Positions 12,082 to 22,944 of a stretch of 64,000 bases of DNA are shown here, in pieces. Every line of letters starts with the position of its first letter. Positions within the stretch are counted from its first letter, which is position 1. Origin of the DNA: Adiantum capillus-veneris (taxonomy: Eukaryota > Streptophyta > Polypodiopsida > Polypodiales > Pteridaceae); the NCBI GenBank assembly GCA_014529385.2, contig CM043947.1, positions 117,230,087-117,294,086 of the forward strand. The letters run 5' to 3'. The translations under genes and the position numbers were made by a program. The notes beneath the pieces were generated by a model. The model was given only the letters and a program-made list of their open reading frames with translations, was not told where the DNA came from and ran no database searches.

Positions 12082-12386
12082 CCATCATAATATAGAAATT
12101 TTATAGATTTTTTAGGGTGGCACATGGTTTAACTCTCAAAAATAAAAAGGATTTAATAACTCTGACTTGATAAAAGGCCTGCCAATTGGGAAATATCCCC
12201 ATTTGACATGCCAATGTTAGGGTTGTTTTTTTTCAAACATTTTACCCATTTCAAGACATTTTTCTTGTTTTATATGGAAAAAATATTAGCTACTCTTTTG
12301 AAAATACATGATAATATTAAGAAAATAACAATGTCTTAAGGGCAAGGGTGTCCCTAGTGAGTAGGAGTCCCCATGAGCTCAATCGT

Positions 12387-12431
<45 letters not shown>

Positions 12432-13330
12432 AATGTAGATAACAACCCTTACCTTTGAATGCATGCCCTCAAAGCGAGACCGACTTAAATTGATGCGCGG
12501 ACATGTGACCTTCTTCTTTTTCTCAACCGCTTTTAAAAATAAAAACTTACACAAAAATTTATAAAAGGTATCAATATTAGTCTTGAAAAAAACCCCTTGA
12601 TAAAACAAAGCCAAATATATCAATGAAAATCAAATTTTTATCAAATAACAAAATCTCCACCAAAATTATGTTTACTTGCATAGGTGGAGTGAAACTAAAT
12701 TTATACATTTATTCTATATATAGTTGAAAGTCTTTGGGCTTTACATTGTACATTTTGAAAGGCTTTTCATTTCCCTACGCATGTCAAATCTGACCCTTCA
12801 CTTTTGCATTTTACATTACATGTTTGGTCTAAACTTTTGTGAAGTGAACCAATGCATGATAAGTCTATGTCTTCTTCTTGCTTGAAATTTTTAAGCTGCA
12901 TAAGTATAGTATAGAAGAGGAAGAAAAAACAGCAGCGTATAGGAGGTTTTGTTGCTTGGTTTTTTCTTGGGGCTTAAGAGGAAGAAAAAGGAAAGAGAAG
13001 GGGGCGTTTTCTCGAGCTGTGTGGATTTTTTGGGGTTTTGCTTTGAGTTTGAGGAAGAAGAAAGCACTTCGCGTGTGCAGTGTGATCGAAGCTGACACCC
13101 AAGGGAGAAGGATCGTCGGGAAGCGGCTCGGAAGAGCGAACACTGGACAGAGGAAAGGGCCAACGAAGGCTACCAAGAGGAAGCTTCGTGCGTAGAGTGG
13201 TCGGAGCCGACATGGGTGGTCCGTGAAGCGATCCGAGAGCACGAGGGCTTGGAAGAAGAGGGAGCCATCGAGGGTTTCCACAAAGAGGAACTACTATGCA
13301 AGCGAAGACATCGGTGGAGTTTCTATCGAG
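11913..13330. other. AT-rich spacer with GT and CT microsatellites
   Basis: It holds a GT run at 12055-12081 and a CT run at 12391-12428. Sequence right of about 12870 is purine-rich and probably LTR of element B. No coding signal is supported in 11913-12860. Confidence 0.5.
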
Positions 13331-13820
13331 GTGTGCCCCAATGGATTTGAATGGTGAGGGAGGTGTGTGTCCCTCTGTACGAATTGGTGATGGCTATGTT
13401 GTGGCCTAGGGCAGATTACATGGATCTTGTACATTGTTTTTTGAAGCAAGGGAAGCTATCATTACCAGTTTTTGGCTTCGTCTCCCCCCCCTTTCCCCCT
13501 TTTTTCCTTGCTCGTCCCCAAGGTGTGTGCCGGTGTGTGTGAGCGTGTGCGCCCCCCCCCCCCCCCCCCCCCCTCGGACCCCCTGTGTGTGTGAGAGAGA
13601 AAGAGAGAGAGGTGTTGAGTTGTGAAAGAGCGGGAAGCAGGCAAGATTGGGGTGATCGTGCAAAGCGTGTGTGCGTTGGGCGAAGTGCAGGCGAGGCCTG
13701 CTAGTGTGAGTTTCTTTTTTTGAAGGTGTTTTCGAGAGGGCAGGGGTGCTGTGAATACCTTGAGCTATATAGGGGCAGCTGTTTGTGTGTCTGGTGTGTC
13801 CACCATTCGCCCTCTCCATC
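13331..13820 (+). repeat. 3' end of the element B 5' LTR
   Basis: The layout matches the LTR ends at 58613-58940 and 62460-62800: a C/T-rich stretch, GTGCCGGTGTGTG-like words, then TGTGTGAGAGAGAAAGAGAG, then the primer site. A run of 22 C lies at 13552-13573. The left end of the LTR was not determined. Confidence 0.55.
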
Positions 13821-13823
13821 TTC

Positions 13824-13835
13824 TGGTGCCCCCAC
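13824..13835 (+). promoter_or_regulatory. primer-binding site of element B
   Basis: TGGTGCCCCCAC follows the LTR end and begins with TGG, as expected for pairing with a tRNA CCA tail. The same word stands before gag at 47922 and, with changes, at 58944 and 62803. I do not know which tRNA it matches. Confidence 0.6.
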
Positions 13836-13896
13836 TGAGGAGCACACTGATTGCTCCCAGTTAAGTGAAGAGAAGTAGTTTTTGGTGTTGGTCGAC

Positions 13897-14409
13897 ATGG
13901 TGTCTCGAAGCTATGGGCCGATTTTTACAGGTGAAGAAAATCCTGATGAGTGGGTTGCAGACTTTAAGCTGTATATGCTGTCGTTGCGTATGCCGAACGA
14001 GGACAGCAAGACGCAGACATTTCCTCTGGTGATGTGCGGAAAGGCAAAGGTATGGTACGAAGCTTTGGAAGGTGAGCCGAGGTATGCTTGGCTGGCTGTG
14101 CGGACTCGTTTCCTACATGATTTCCACAAAGAGGCGTCCTGACTGGAGATGGATGCCGAACTGAAGGCACTCAAACAGGATGTAAGTGAAGAGTTCATTT
14201 TGTTTTTGGATCGTTTTGAAGTGTGCTGGGCAGAGTTAGCGAGTGCCATGCAGTTGGCCAATGGCGACTACTTCAAGCTCGATAAATTCATGGCATGCCT
14301 GCATCCTAAAGTGAGGGAGAAAGTGGATTTTGAGAGCCCAGAAAACTATAATGGTGCAGTGGCCATCGCAAAGGCAAAAAGCAGGAAAATAAAAAAGAAG
14401 ATTGAATAG
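13897..14409 (+). pseudogene. capsid gag of element B
   Basis: The ATG at 13897 opens MVSRSYGPIFTGEENPDEW, followed by VMCGKAKVWYEALEG, both typical of retrotransposon gag. A TGA at 14140-14142 interrupts one frame that continues as LEMDAELKALKQDV to TAG at 14407; the TGA stands where an Arg CGA is plausible. DKFMACLHPKVREKV near the end matches the related gag at 59029. Confidence 0.8.
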
Positions 14410-14429
14410 GGAGTGTCGGTTATGAAGCG

Positions 14430-15086
14430 GTGGTCCAAACTCAGGGTTCGAGGGATGTTGTTCATGATGAGAACCCTACAAATCGAGGTGTAGCCGTTGT
14501 GCCACAGAATTGGGTGCGAACCGTGCAAGATTTGTCTGAGCAAATGCAGGAATTGCGGCTAAGCGTGATGGATACAGGTGAACCCAGAGGAGCAAGAGGC
14601 AGGGCAAGGCCACCGCGTGGCCGGTGTTACAATTGCGGTGAAGAAGGACACTATGCGCCAGATTGCCCTCATCCGCTAAGAGAAAGAGGCGGTATTTATC
14701 CACTGTTTGGTAGAGGTAGAGGCCAAGCATAGCTCAATGGTCCGAGGGAGTAGGTAGTTGAGAATCAAGTGCAGCCAGCTCCTCCGGATGGTGGTGAAGT
14801 CCCTAGGGTGAATATCATCGGAGTGGATAAGCAGGATGTTGAAGTTTTGGCCAACAAAAGAGCAAGGATGGAAAGAGAGACAGAAACTGAGTAGGAGATG
14901 AGGGCCCGTAAAGGTAAAGAGAAAGTGTACGAAGGCAAGGAACAACCCAAAACTAGCAAGAAGAGGAGGTGTCACAAAATCAAGCAAGCAGACTTTCAGC
15001 TAGGGCGAGGCTACCCTGAATATGACTTGGTAAGCGATGTTCAAAATCAAAAGGCTAACATTAGCTTTGGTCAGTTGTTGGCTTGA
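14430..15086 (+). pseudogene. nucleocapsid and linker of element B gag
   Basis: After a frameshift gag continues with RGRARPPRGR and a canonical knuckle, CYNCGEEGHYAPDC (14625-14666). The linker that follows is rich in charged residues (ANKRARMERETE, then KGKEKVYEGKEQ and KKRR). Stops break it at 14730, 14893 and 15086. Confidence 0.75.
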
Positions 15087-15179
15087 AATCCCAAGCTACG
15101 AAGACAGTGGTCTACAAGTGTCAGCACGAGGCTTCCAAAGGCTAAGGAAAATGTGCCTGCAATACAAAACATGGCATTG

Positions 15180-15560
15180 AGAGTGGGTAGCCTGACAGAT
15201 GTCCTTCCTCTAGTGGATGCGTTCATTGAAAAGAGGATGCAAGTTCAGGCTTATATAGACAGTGGAGCATAGGTTTGCGTCATGATGGAGGCTGCTATGA
15301 AGGAAACATGGGTCAAAGCAGTAGCTAATTTAAATGTACGTATGAGGATGGCTAACCATACCAAAGCGAGGTGTTTGGGCGTGGCTCAAGACGTAAGAGT
15401 GAAAGTGATGGGCATTGAGTACCTAATCGATTTCTTTGTGATGAAAGCATGTGACAATGCTTATCCAATCATCTTAGGTAGGCCATGGCTACTTGCAATA
15501 GGGGCTAAGCAGGATTGGGGGAGCAGGGTGTTCACCTTGGCTGACAAGGAGAGAGGGAGA
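15180..15560 (+). pseudogene. retropepsin of element B
   Basis: The active site reads YIDSGA at 15252-15269 and is followed directly by TAG (15270-15272), where Gln CAG is plausible. The rest is open: MRMANHTKARCLGVAQDV, VMGIEYLIDFFVM, then the C-terminal YPIILGRPWL motif. The fold elements are all present; one stop codon prevents a full-length product. Confidence 0.8.
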
Positions 15561-15899
15561 CAGGTGGTGCTTGATTTGAAGACCAAAGAGAGTCGTTTTC
15601 ACCCTGTGGTAGAAAAAGACAAAGGTGATACGACAAGCTATGAATATGAGACAGAGACAACCTATGATGAGGGGTACACAGATACTGAAGAAGAGGAAAG
15701 CGAGGATGATATGCTAAAGATAGATGCCGACTTGTTTGGGGTCACTATTGAAGGCTCCCATGCAAAAGGAGAGGTGCAACCACAGTTTCATGGCATAGGT
15801 GTGGAGGAGGTAATTGCTATGCTAAGCGAAGATTTGACCAAGAAAGAGAGAGAAGGTTGTGTTGAGTTGTGTGCCTCTTTTTTGAATTTATTTGTGACG

Positions 15900-17144
15900 A
15901 AATACGAGGATTTACGAGGAGCGAAGGGTGCAGAGCACAAGATAGTTCTTAAAGAAGGGTGCAAACCAAAGGCGCAGAAGCTAAGGAGGTTAGGGGAGAT
16001 TCAGAAGGAGGATCTTTGGCAGGAGATTAACCAATTGTTAGATGCAGGTATCATATACCCCGTGAAGGAGTCGGAGTGGGTTTCCCCAGTGGTTAAAACC
16101 CCTAAGAAGAATAGAAAATGGCGGGTGTGCGTCGATTACAAGCCATTGAATGCGGCGACCAAGAGAAACCACTATCTGCTGCCGTTCCAAGATGAAATCT
16201 TAAATCAGGTGGCAGGTCACGAGAGATACTCTATTATGGATGGATTTTCAGGGTACTTTCAGATAGGGATTTCTCTCGGAGACCAGCTGAAGATGACATT
16301 TATCTCTCCATGGGGATGCTTTGCCTATCGCAGGATGCCGTTTGGTTTACTGAATGCCTACGCCACCTTCCAAGACTGGATGAATAGGGTGTTTGGTCCC
16401 TACTTGGGCAGATTCATTAGATTTTTCATGGATGATATTGGATGTTATAGCTCAAGGGCGGATCATTTGTCAAAGCTGCGGTTATGTTTTCAAAGGCTGG
16501 ACGAAGAAGGAGGTCAACTAAACCCTAAGAAGTGCAAGCTAGCACAACCTCGAGCGCAGTTGCTAGGTCATGCGGTGTCACAAAATGGAATTGAGGCAGA
16601 TCCAGAAAAGGTCAAGGCGCTAGTCTTGATAGAGCCTCCCTCTAGTGTGCAAGGCTTGGCGTCCTTTGTACATAAACTCAAGTACTTGTCGCGTTTTTTC
16701 TGGATGCTGTCACAATATGCGTATCCTCTCCAAAAAAAGGCTCAGCAGGTGCATGGATTTCAATGGGATGAAGATGCTCAAGAAGCTTTTGACACGGTGA
16801 AAGAAATTTTGTGTCAGCTACCAACTGTGTGCCCTCCAAGCCAAGAGGATGATTTCTATGTGTCAATGACGGTAGGTACCGTGGCTATTGGGGCGGTGTT
16901 ACTGCAGAAGGTAGGAAGGAGCTATAATCCTATCTAATTTGAAAGCAGGGTGATAAGTCCTGGAGAAGTGGCTTACACTGAAGCGGAGCAGTGGGTCATG
17001 GCATTGGTTTTTGCTTGTAGAAAGTTCAAAGTGCACCTCAGTGTGCGTAAGTTTTATGTGTTGACGGCTAACAATCTATTGCCAGAAATAGTGCTACAGT
17101 TGAAACTAGGGAAGCGGATCATGAAGTGGGTGGTAGAGTTGTAG
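15900..17144 (+). pseudogene. reverse transcriptase and first RNase H of element B
   Basis: RT motifs run in order: AGIIYPVKESEWVSPVV, WRVCVDYKPLNAAT, YSIMDGFSGYFQI, MPFGLLNAYATFQ, then the catalytic FMDD (near 16426). The connection (LGHAVSQNGIEADPEKV) leads to RNase H (DAQEAFDTVKEIL, VAIGAVLLQ). TAA at 16935-16937 follows NPI where Gln is expected (NPIQFESR). The frame resumes with GEVAYTEAEQWVMALVFA and ends at TAG 17142, again in a likely Gln position before EFEFEFK. Residues replacing the usual catalytic Asp in FYVSMTV and VLTANN suggest this RNase H is degenerate. Confidence 0.85.
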
Positions 17145-17189
17145 GAATTCGAGTTTGAGTTCAAGATTGACCATACAAGTCGGTCCCAT

Positions 17190-17546
17190 TTGGCAGACAT
17201 TTTGGTCAGCAAAGCTATGGATTTGCCTATTTATCCAAGAGTAGTACGAGATGAAGCCAAAGAGGAGACTGACCTGTTGGGAGCTTTTACCATGTGGTTT
17301 GATGGTGCATATAGGAGGGTGATAAAGAAAGCTGGAGGAGGTGTGGTGATACATGATCCACACGGCAAGGTAATCTTCTCAAAAGCCTATGATTTGGAGG
17401 ATGTCCATACCAACAATGAAGTAGAATATCTCGCTCTCCATCTAGGTTTGAAACAATGCGTCGAGTTTGGCATTTCCAGGTTGGTGGTCAAAGGTGATGT
17501 GTTATTGGTCATCAAGCAACTATTAGGCCAATGGCAGGTAAAATGA
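17190..17546 (+). pseudogene. second (archaeal-type) RNase H of element B
   Basis: MWFDGAYRR (first Asp, about 17301) is followed by KAGGGVVIHDPHGKVI, NNEVEYLALHLGLKQC (Glu) and LVVKGDVLLVIKQLLGQW. This is the pattern of RNase HI of the aRNH type, not the retroviral RNase H that precedes it. The usual GDS is GDV here. The reading ends at TGA 17544. Its place between the first RNase H and integrase is diagnostic for Tat-lineage elements. Confidence 0.8.
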
Positions 17547-17725
17547 GATTCCTTAAAGCATTGGTTCTTTGGCATCAAAAAGTTGTTGAAGTTCTTTAGA
17601 GAAATCCAGTTGAAGCATGTGAAGAGAGAGCACAACCAAGAGGCAGACCAGCTAGCAAGCAGTAAAGTGCAGGTACATGTTGCAGGTATATATGTGGCCC
17701 CCCCGCATACACAGGCAGGGAGTGA

Positions 17726-18349
17726 TTGAAGGAGGTGGAAGATTTTTTGAGTACAGGGCAGTGTCCTCAAGGTTTTTCCAAACTGCAAAGGAGGAGGATA
17801 GTTCAGAAAGCACACAAATTTACACTAATAGGTGAAGACCTGATGACTTACGGCAGAGACGGGGTGCTGAGAAGAGTGCTCTATAAAGAAGAGATTAACT
17901 TGGTACTGGAGCAATGCCATGAGGAGAGTGGACACCAGGGGAAAGGTCAAGTACTGTTTCGAGTGTTGAGAGCGGGTTTTTGGTGGCCTTCAGTAGTGAA
18001 GGATGTGCACTACTGGTGCAAGACCTGCCATGAATGTCAGACTATAGGAGAAAGGCGTTTGACCGCTGAGTCACAAGGAGCCATTATTGCTCAAAATTCT
18101 TTTGAAAAGTGGGGTTTGGATGCCATCGGTAGGCAAGTGCAAGGATTGGTTGACAAAGGGATGGTGAGACCTAGCTCCTCTCCCTTTTGTTCTCCAGTCC
18201 TTCTAGTGGAAAAGAAAGATGGTACATACCGTATGTGTGTGGACTATCGAGCACTAAATCATATCACTATCAAAAACAAATTTCCAGTGCCTTGGATAGA
18301 AGATCTGTTTGATAAGCTACAAGGCTCTACTTACTTCAGTTGCTTTTGA
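17726..18349 (+). pseudogene. chimeric frame: integrase zinc domain fused to a foreign RT N-terminus
   Basis: The first part is integrase: [39 protein letters not shown] (HHCC zinc site) and [11 protein letters not shown], the first strand of the catalytic core. From about 18130 the same frame becomes the beginning of a reverse transcriptase: [39 protein letters not shown] and [12 protein letters not shown], then a stop. That RT segment differs from element B's own RT and looks like a chromovirus type. The join lies within a few bases and keeps the frame, which suggests template switching or insertion followed by deletion. Confidence 0.8.
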
Positions 18350-19549
18350 ATGCCATATTGTGACTTTTGACAACAAAAATGACTGAAAATGAAAGAAGTA
18401 TACATAACTTGAAAATGGAGGTGTGAATTGAGGAATTCTTCCTTGTGCACTTGTATACACTCTAGTAGAGCATATCTGTAAATTTTGGATAAATTTTAAG
18501 TCATGAGTTGTGTGGAGATAAAGCGAATTCTATAATAATTGATCAAGTCCAGGCTTGAAACTTTGGACAAAGAAAAAAAATTTGATCATTTTGAGTAAGA
18601 CAGGGTGTCATTGGGAAGCCCCATAGTTAAGGAATCATCAGGAAGTGATCAGGTTCAAATCAAACCTCAGTGGCAACTATCGCAGTTGTTGCCACCTGTC
18701 ACTTTTTTGGAGCTTGTGTATACCTTCAGGAAAGCAAATGCTGGATCTACAAAGCATGCACTTCAAACATACCCAATATGGCACAAATTGGAGGGCGTCA
18801 ACCAAATGTGGCACAAATGGTCAAAATGATAGTACATAGCCATCGGTTGTCGTTTGTAGCAAAGTTTCATGAGAAAGATGCAAAGAGAATCAAAGCCATA
18901 GTTTTTCCTCTAGAGTTATGGCAACTACACAATAAAAAAAAAAGTAGTGGAGGTAGCAAAGATGATCCAAGTGGACAAATTCTTTAGATTGCCACCATGG
19001 GTTTTGACTTCTAGTGAGTCCATGAGCTCATGAGTACCATACAATGCAATGGTGTTAACCAATAAAGATGGAACCAAATAATGGTAGAAACCATTATCCC
19101 TTCACATCCCAATAGGAAATCACAACCTGCTTACCAAAACAAAATAGGCCCATGACAAGACATTTGTACGGCTAAAGGGCCAAGATTCTACCTAAAGGGA
19201 TCTGTTGTTCTCAGAGAGAGAAATGGATCTAAGAATTATCTTTCAACACTTTTAGCTTTTGAAGCTTCCCCAATACACTCAATTACTAAGACACATTGCA
19301 ATGGTCATGGCAATTGGGCTTTCATAACACATGGTAGTCCCCTGCGATGTCCGCACATATTCGCCAGATTGACTCATTGAAGGTACCCTCAAGTGCAATA
19401 AGAACTACAAATCTTACATGAATGCAGGCCCTATGCCCACCAAAGTCAAGCATTGAAAATGATAAATGAGCTACCATGTACACCAACACAATTAGATCTT
19501 ATCCAAAAAACCAAACATCATACAAAGGCAGTGCAAGGATTGGACACCT
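18350..19549. other. unassigned debris, no intact gene
   Basis: Short plus-strand open stretches (for example 18670-18987, with FHEKDAKRIKAIVFPLELW) read like decayed protein sequence but match no family I recognise. Confidence 0.35.
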
Positions 19550-20275
19550 CCTGCCAAAAAAATCACCAAAGGATCAAGTTCACAAGCTCCCAAAGATGAC
19601 ACCAAAGGGAGGACCTTAAAAGAAGAATGGAATGAAGGACCCCAGAGTGATGCTCCCTTAGAGTTTCAAGAGAGCTCAGATGAAGGCCCTAAGTCAAAAG
19701 ACAAAGGAAAATTGTCTAAGGAGTAGCCAGAAGATCAACAAGTACCTCAAAATAGAAGCCCGTCGACAAACAATGGAAGTTGCACTCAAGAGAGTGGAAA
19801 AGAGGAAATCAATCATGGTTCAAGCAAAATTTGAGAAGAAAGCAACCGATGAGAAGGATGACCAAGATTTCATCAGATTAGCCACAAGGTACATAAAACA
19901 ACAAGAGGAAAGAAGACAAAAAATGCAAGAAGAAATTTATCAGATTAATGCACAAAAAAAAAATCAAGAAGGACCTGAAGAGAAAGGCTAAATAACGAGA
20001 GAAAGTACCAAAGAAGTAGAAAGTACACAAGGAGGACATCCGCAACAGCCCACCAACCCTCTCCCCCCTCACAGAAATAGACTCAACCCAAGAGAAGGAA
20101 ACTTCTAGTATCAACATTCAATACTACTATTAAGCTGGCTAAGAAAGAGCAAGCCGCAAACACCAAAGTTAGGAAAGATACTGCAACTACTTTTGATCAA
20201 CCAAAGGAGGACCAAAAACCCGTGTCCAAGCGAAAGTCCAAGAGTAACCAACCAACCCAAAAAGTCAGATGAAAT
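19550..20275 (+). pseudogene. decayed Lys/Glu-rich coiled-coil-like coding sequence
   Basis: Three frames in turn give charged, coding-like text: LKEEWNEGPQSDAPLEFQE; a 103-residue stretch at 19680-19991 with RYIKQQEERRQKMQEEIYQ, a likely helix; and KEDQKPVSKRKSKSNQPTQK up to 20271. It could be a gag/ORF1-like protein of a retroelement. No zinc knuckle or RNA-binding motif is visible, so the family is unknown. Confidence 0.35.
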
Positions 20276-20945
20276 GGCATACAATAGAGGTGACAACATT
20301 TCCTTAAAAATTTATGCAAGGGGACGTGATCTATTAACTCTCCATTAATAAAAATTCTTGTAGAGGCATCACCAGAAATAGGATGTGCACAAACTTAATG
20401 AAGTTTCTTCCGAAACGCATATCATACACAAAATTCCTGTAGAGGCATCACCAAATAGTATGTGAACAAATATTATGAATTTTCTTCCTCAACCCATATC
20501 ATACACGCATTTTAGATGAATTCTCATTCAATCATATCATAGGATTTATCAAAATCAATCTTTAAAAAAACCTAATCTTGATTGGATACAAAAGCATATT
20601 CCATTCCTTATCAAAGGGCAATGATAGCATCCAAAATGAAATCTAATAAATCCTTTCTACACTTTTAAGATAGATTGATACATCAAAGGGCCGAGACTTT
20701 TAGCCAAGGAGAGAGGAAAAAGTAGAAGCTAAACATGTGATGAGTCTCCAATTAGATAGATCCTCCCTTGAGCCTCTCTTATGAATTAGTTGGACAACAT
20801 TGGCATTTATATTAAGGGAAAGAGCTCCTATGGCCAGGGATTCTTGCTAGACCTGAACAATATAGCATGTTGGAAAGTCATGGTATAGAATATAGAACTC
20901 ATTAGGTATTTCATTCAAGCTAGGACTCCTAGCAAATTGCCATGA
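20235..20945 (-). pseudogene. LINE reverse transcriptase, N-terminal half (inverted)
   Basis: Reading the minus strand from 20945: SPSLNEIPNEFY (usually SPGPDGIPNEFY), QESLAIGALSLN, LIHK, NWRLITCLASTFSSLL, then motif A KIDFDKSYDMIE (20533-20562), IFINGELIDHVPLHK and LSPLLYAISSDFLGWL (motif B, 20250-20296). These are non-LTR RT landmarks. Stops and frame changes are frequent. Confidence 0.65.
20353..20507 (-). repeat. 77-bp tandem duplication inside the LINE RT
   Basis: Two imperfect copies (20353-20431 and 20432-20507) share GTAGAGGCATCACC and CATATCATACAC. The duplication explains why motifs A and B are farther apart than usual. Confidence 0.75.
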
Positions 20946-21119
20946 CGGACATAATAACATAGCTATCTGGCACTAAGATATTCTATGCCAATACTCAGGG
21001 AATAGATATGCAATGAGTTTGTCAGACTCAATGGAGTGGTTATGGCTAGAGAAGCACCATAGCATAACAATAAACTCAATATAGATAGTCTATGACTACC
21101 TACACTCAATCCTTGTTAT

Positions 21120-22200
21120 ACCAGCACTTTAATGATTTCCTTAGTCAAACAAGCTCAAAATGCCACGAAAAACAATGGCAAGGATTATTAGAACCTATCT
21201 TGAAATTATAAATTCATTTGTGAGAGGTACATAGATTGCAAATCATGGACTTTCAAGTGTGCAAAACATGAACGGAGTGGACTGAAGCTAATTACGTGTA
21301 CCTTGCAATTATTACACAAGCTTAATGTCAACCCATTTTAGTTGGACAATTGCTCAGACTTCTTGGAATTCCAATGGGTTTCAATCAAAGATGGAACTAG
21401 GTGTTGGACAAGTTTAGTAAAAAGCTAAACTCTTGGTAGAATTACCAACCCAATTCTTTTGCTAGAGTTTTTGCTTTGAATCATTATTAACTTTTTTCCC
21501 TCATCTTGTTTTTTTGTCTTCTATATGCCTTCATAGTGCCAATTGAATAAGGTTTTAGTATGACAAGAAGGTTTCTATGGGGTGGTATTGATCATGTCAA
21601 CTGAATACCTACGGTTTCCTAGAAAACTTGTTGCATGGATAAGGAGAGAGTAGGAATGGGTATCCTTGACATTCACCTTCTCTCATCTAAGTTGTCATCT
21701 AAGTAGATTATGAAAGTTACCATATTTAAAGATTAATGGGCTTTGCTGATTAAGAGAAACATGCACAAATTCTAGTTGAAGGAATGCAATTTGTACGAAT
21801 TTTTTTTCTCATTCTTTTAAGAAATCTACCTACAAATGTATTATGCACTAGGTCTTTGATGCATCCCCTACCACACTAGGGCAGGCAAGAGGTGGCCATG
21901 TCAAGTTTTCAATTAGTTATTGGATGGGAAAAAAGTTAAAGTTGGCCTTGCATGTTTATCAGATGTACCAACATGCATCCCCGATCAAGTTTCCAAATTT
22001 GGGTGTCCATCTCCAAAAAGCACCTTGGGAAGCATTGAGGTGTCAGAGGCAGATAGCCATCCACTTTGACTATTCTTGCTTTTTGTGAGGATGAGAGCAT
22101 CATTCAACAAAGTTGTATCGTCAAAACATTCTTATCTATCCAAAGAAAAAGAGCAAAGGGTGGGTGCCCCCAATGTGGAAAGGCCCTTGGACAAAATATC
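21120..22200 (+). pseudogene. LINE pol, region from motif C to the C-terminus
   Basis: Plus-strand landmarks: QHFND, a damaged FADDT motif C near 21130; MARIIRTYLEIINSFVRGT; LLGIPMGFNQ (21358-21387) followed by KFSKKLNSW and ARVFALNHY; FLWGGIDHV (about 21570); GMGILDIHLLSSKLSSK; and WALLIKRN. Plant LINE RTs carry these in the same order after the palm. Reading frames shift repeatedly. Confidence 0.65.
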
Positions 22201-22944
22201 TCCTTATTAGAGGGTGCCCACTCTTTGAATTTTTTTTAATGATAGAAGACATTCACACTGCATTTTGTGTTTAGACTCTCTCATAATTGTAGCACCTCAT
22301 GTTGAAGAATGCTTTTTAATCAATCTTGCTCATGCAAGCCCTGACACACACATGGATAGTGGACAAAAGTGAGGTGGCAAGGAGTGGGAGGGGGGATTTT
22401 TGAATTTAATCTGGATGATTGCCGGGTAAAGTCACATGTGGCTAGTAGACAAGGAGTTTTGGAAAAGTTTATTTTGTGTTAAAGCTACATGACAACAACC
22501 TAGAGCCAATCAAAGGATAATGGGCAAGCTTGGGCGAGGGTGGGGTGCCATGGGTTTTGGACGTTCTTCTTGTTGTGCTACCCATGGCCTTGATGTCAGC
22601 TCAATTGTAGAAGAGGTGTCCAACTGAATGGTGTGACACCAAAGAGGCATGGCAAGCCTATTGATTGAGCCACATAGGTAGGAAGCGAGTGCCTCCACCC
22701 GTGTGTGACACCAACCCTTGGAGGATCCTCTATCAACCTCTTCAAACATGGGCTTGCCACTCTAGTGTGACAAGTTGTCAACCTTGTCAAAGATGGTCTT
22801 TTAATGTAGTACGCAATCAAGGCACTTGTACCACAAAATTGCTACACCAAAATTTCCTTACTATAGTAGAGAAAATAACTGAAGGAGATAAGCCTCCCAA
22901 GTACCATCAACCAACATCACAAACTAATTTTTTCACAAAGTAGA
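22201..22944. other. no feature recognised
   Basis: The end of the LINE is not defined here. No coding sequence or clear repeat is seen. Confidence 0.4.

Larger units (their letters stand above)
13331..18129 (+). mobile_element. element B: Tat-like Ty3/gypsy retrotransposon with dual RNase H
   Basis: In order: end of a 5' LTR, primer site, gag with one zinc knuckle, protease, RT, retroviral RNase H, a second RNase H of the archaeal/cellular HI type, and the start of integrase. The extra RNase H before integrase marks the Tat lineage of plant Ty3/gypsy elements. The element is truncated in integrase, where an RT of another element is fused, and no 3' LTR was found. Its primer site and LTR end resemble those of family Y at 47.9, 58.9 and 62.8 kb. 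Confidence 0.85.
20235..22200. mobile_element. LINE with its 5' and 3' parts in opposite orientation
   Basis: Minus strand 20235-20945 encodes the LINE RT from its N-terminal region through motif B. Plus strand about 21120-22200 encodes motif C and the region C-terminal of the RT. The parts are complementary and hardly overlap in the protein, as in 5'-inverted (twin-primed) LINE copies. Both are full of stops. No poly(A) tail or target duplication was pinned down. Confidence 0.6.

Noticed and set aside
12865-13281. Overlapping open frames on both strands before element B gag
   Set aside because: The region is LTR-like purine-rich DNA; frames show no protein motif.
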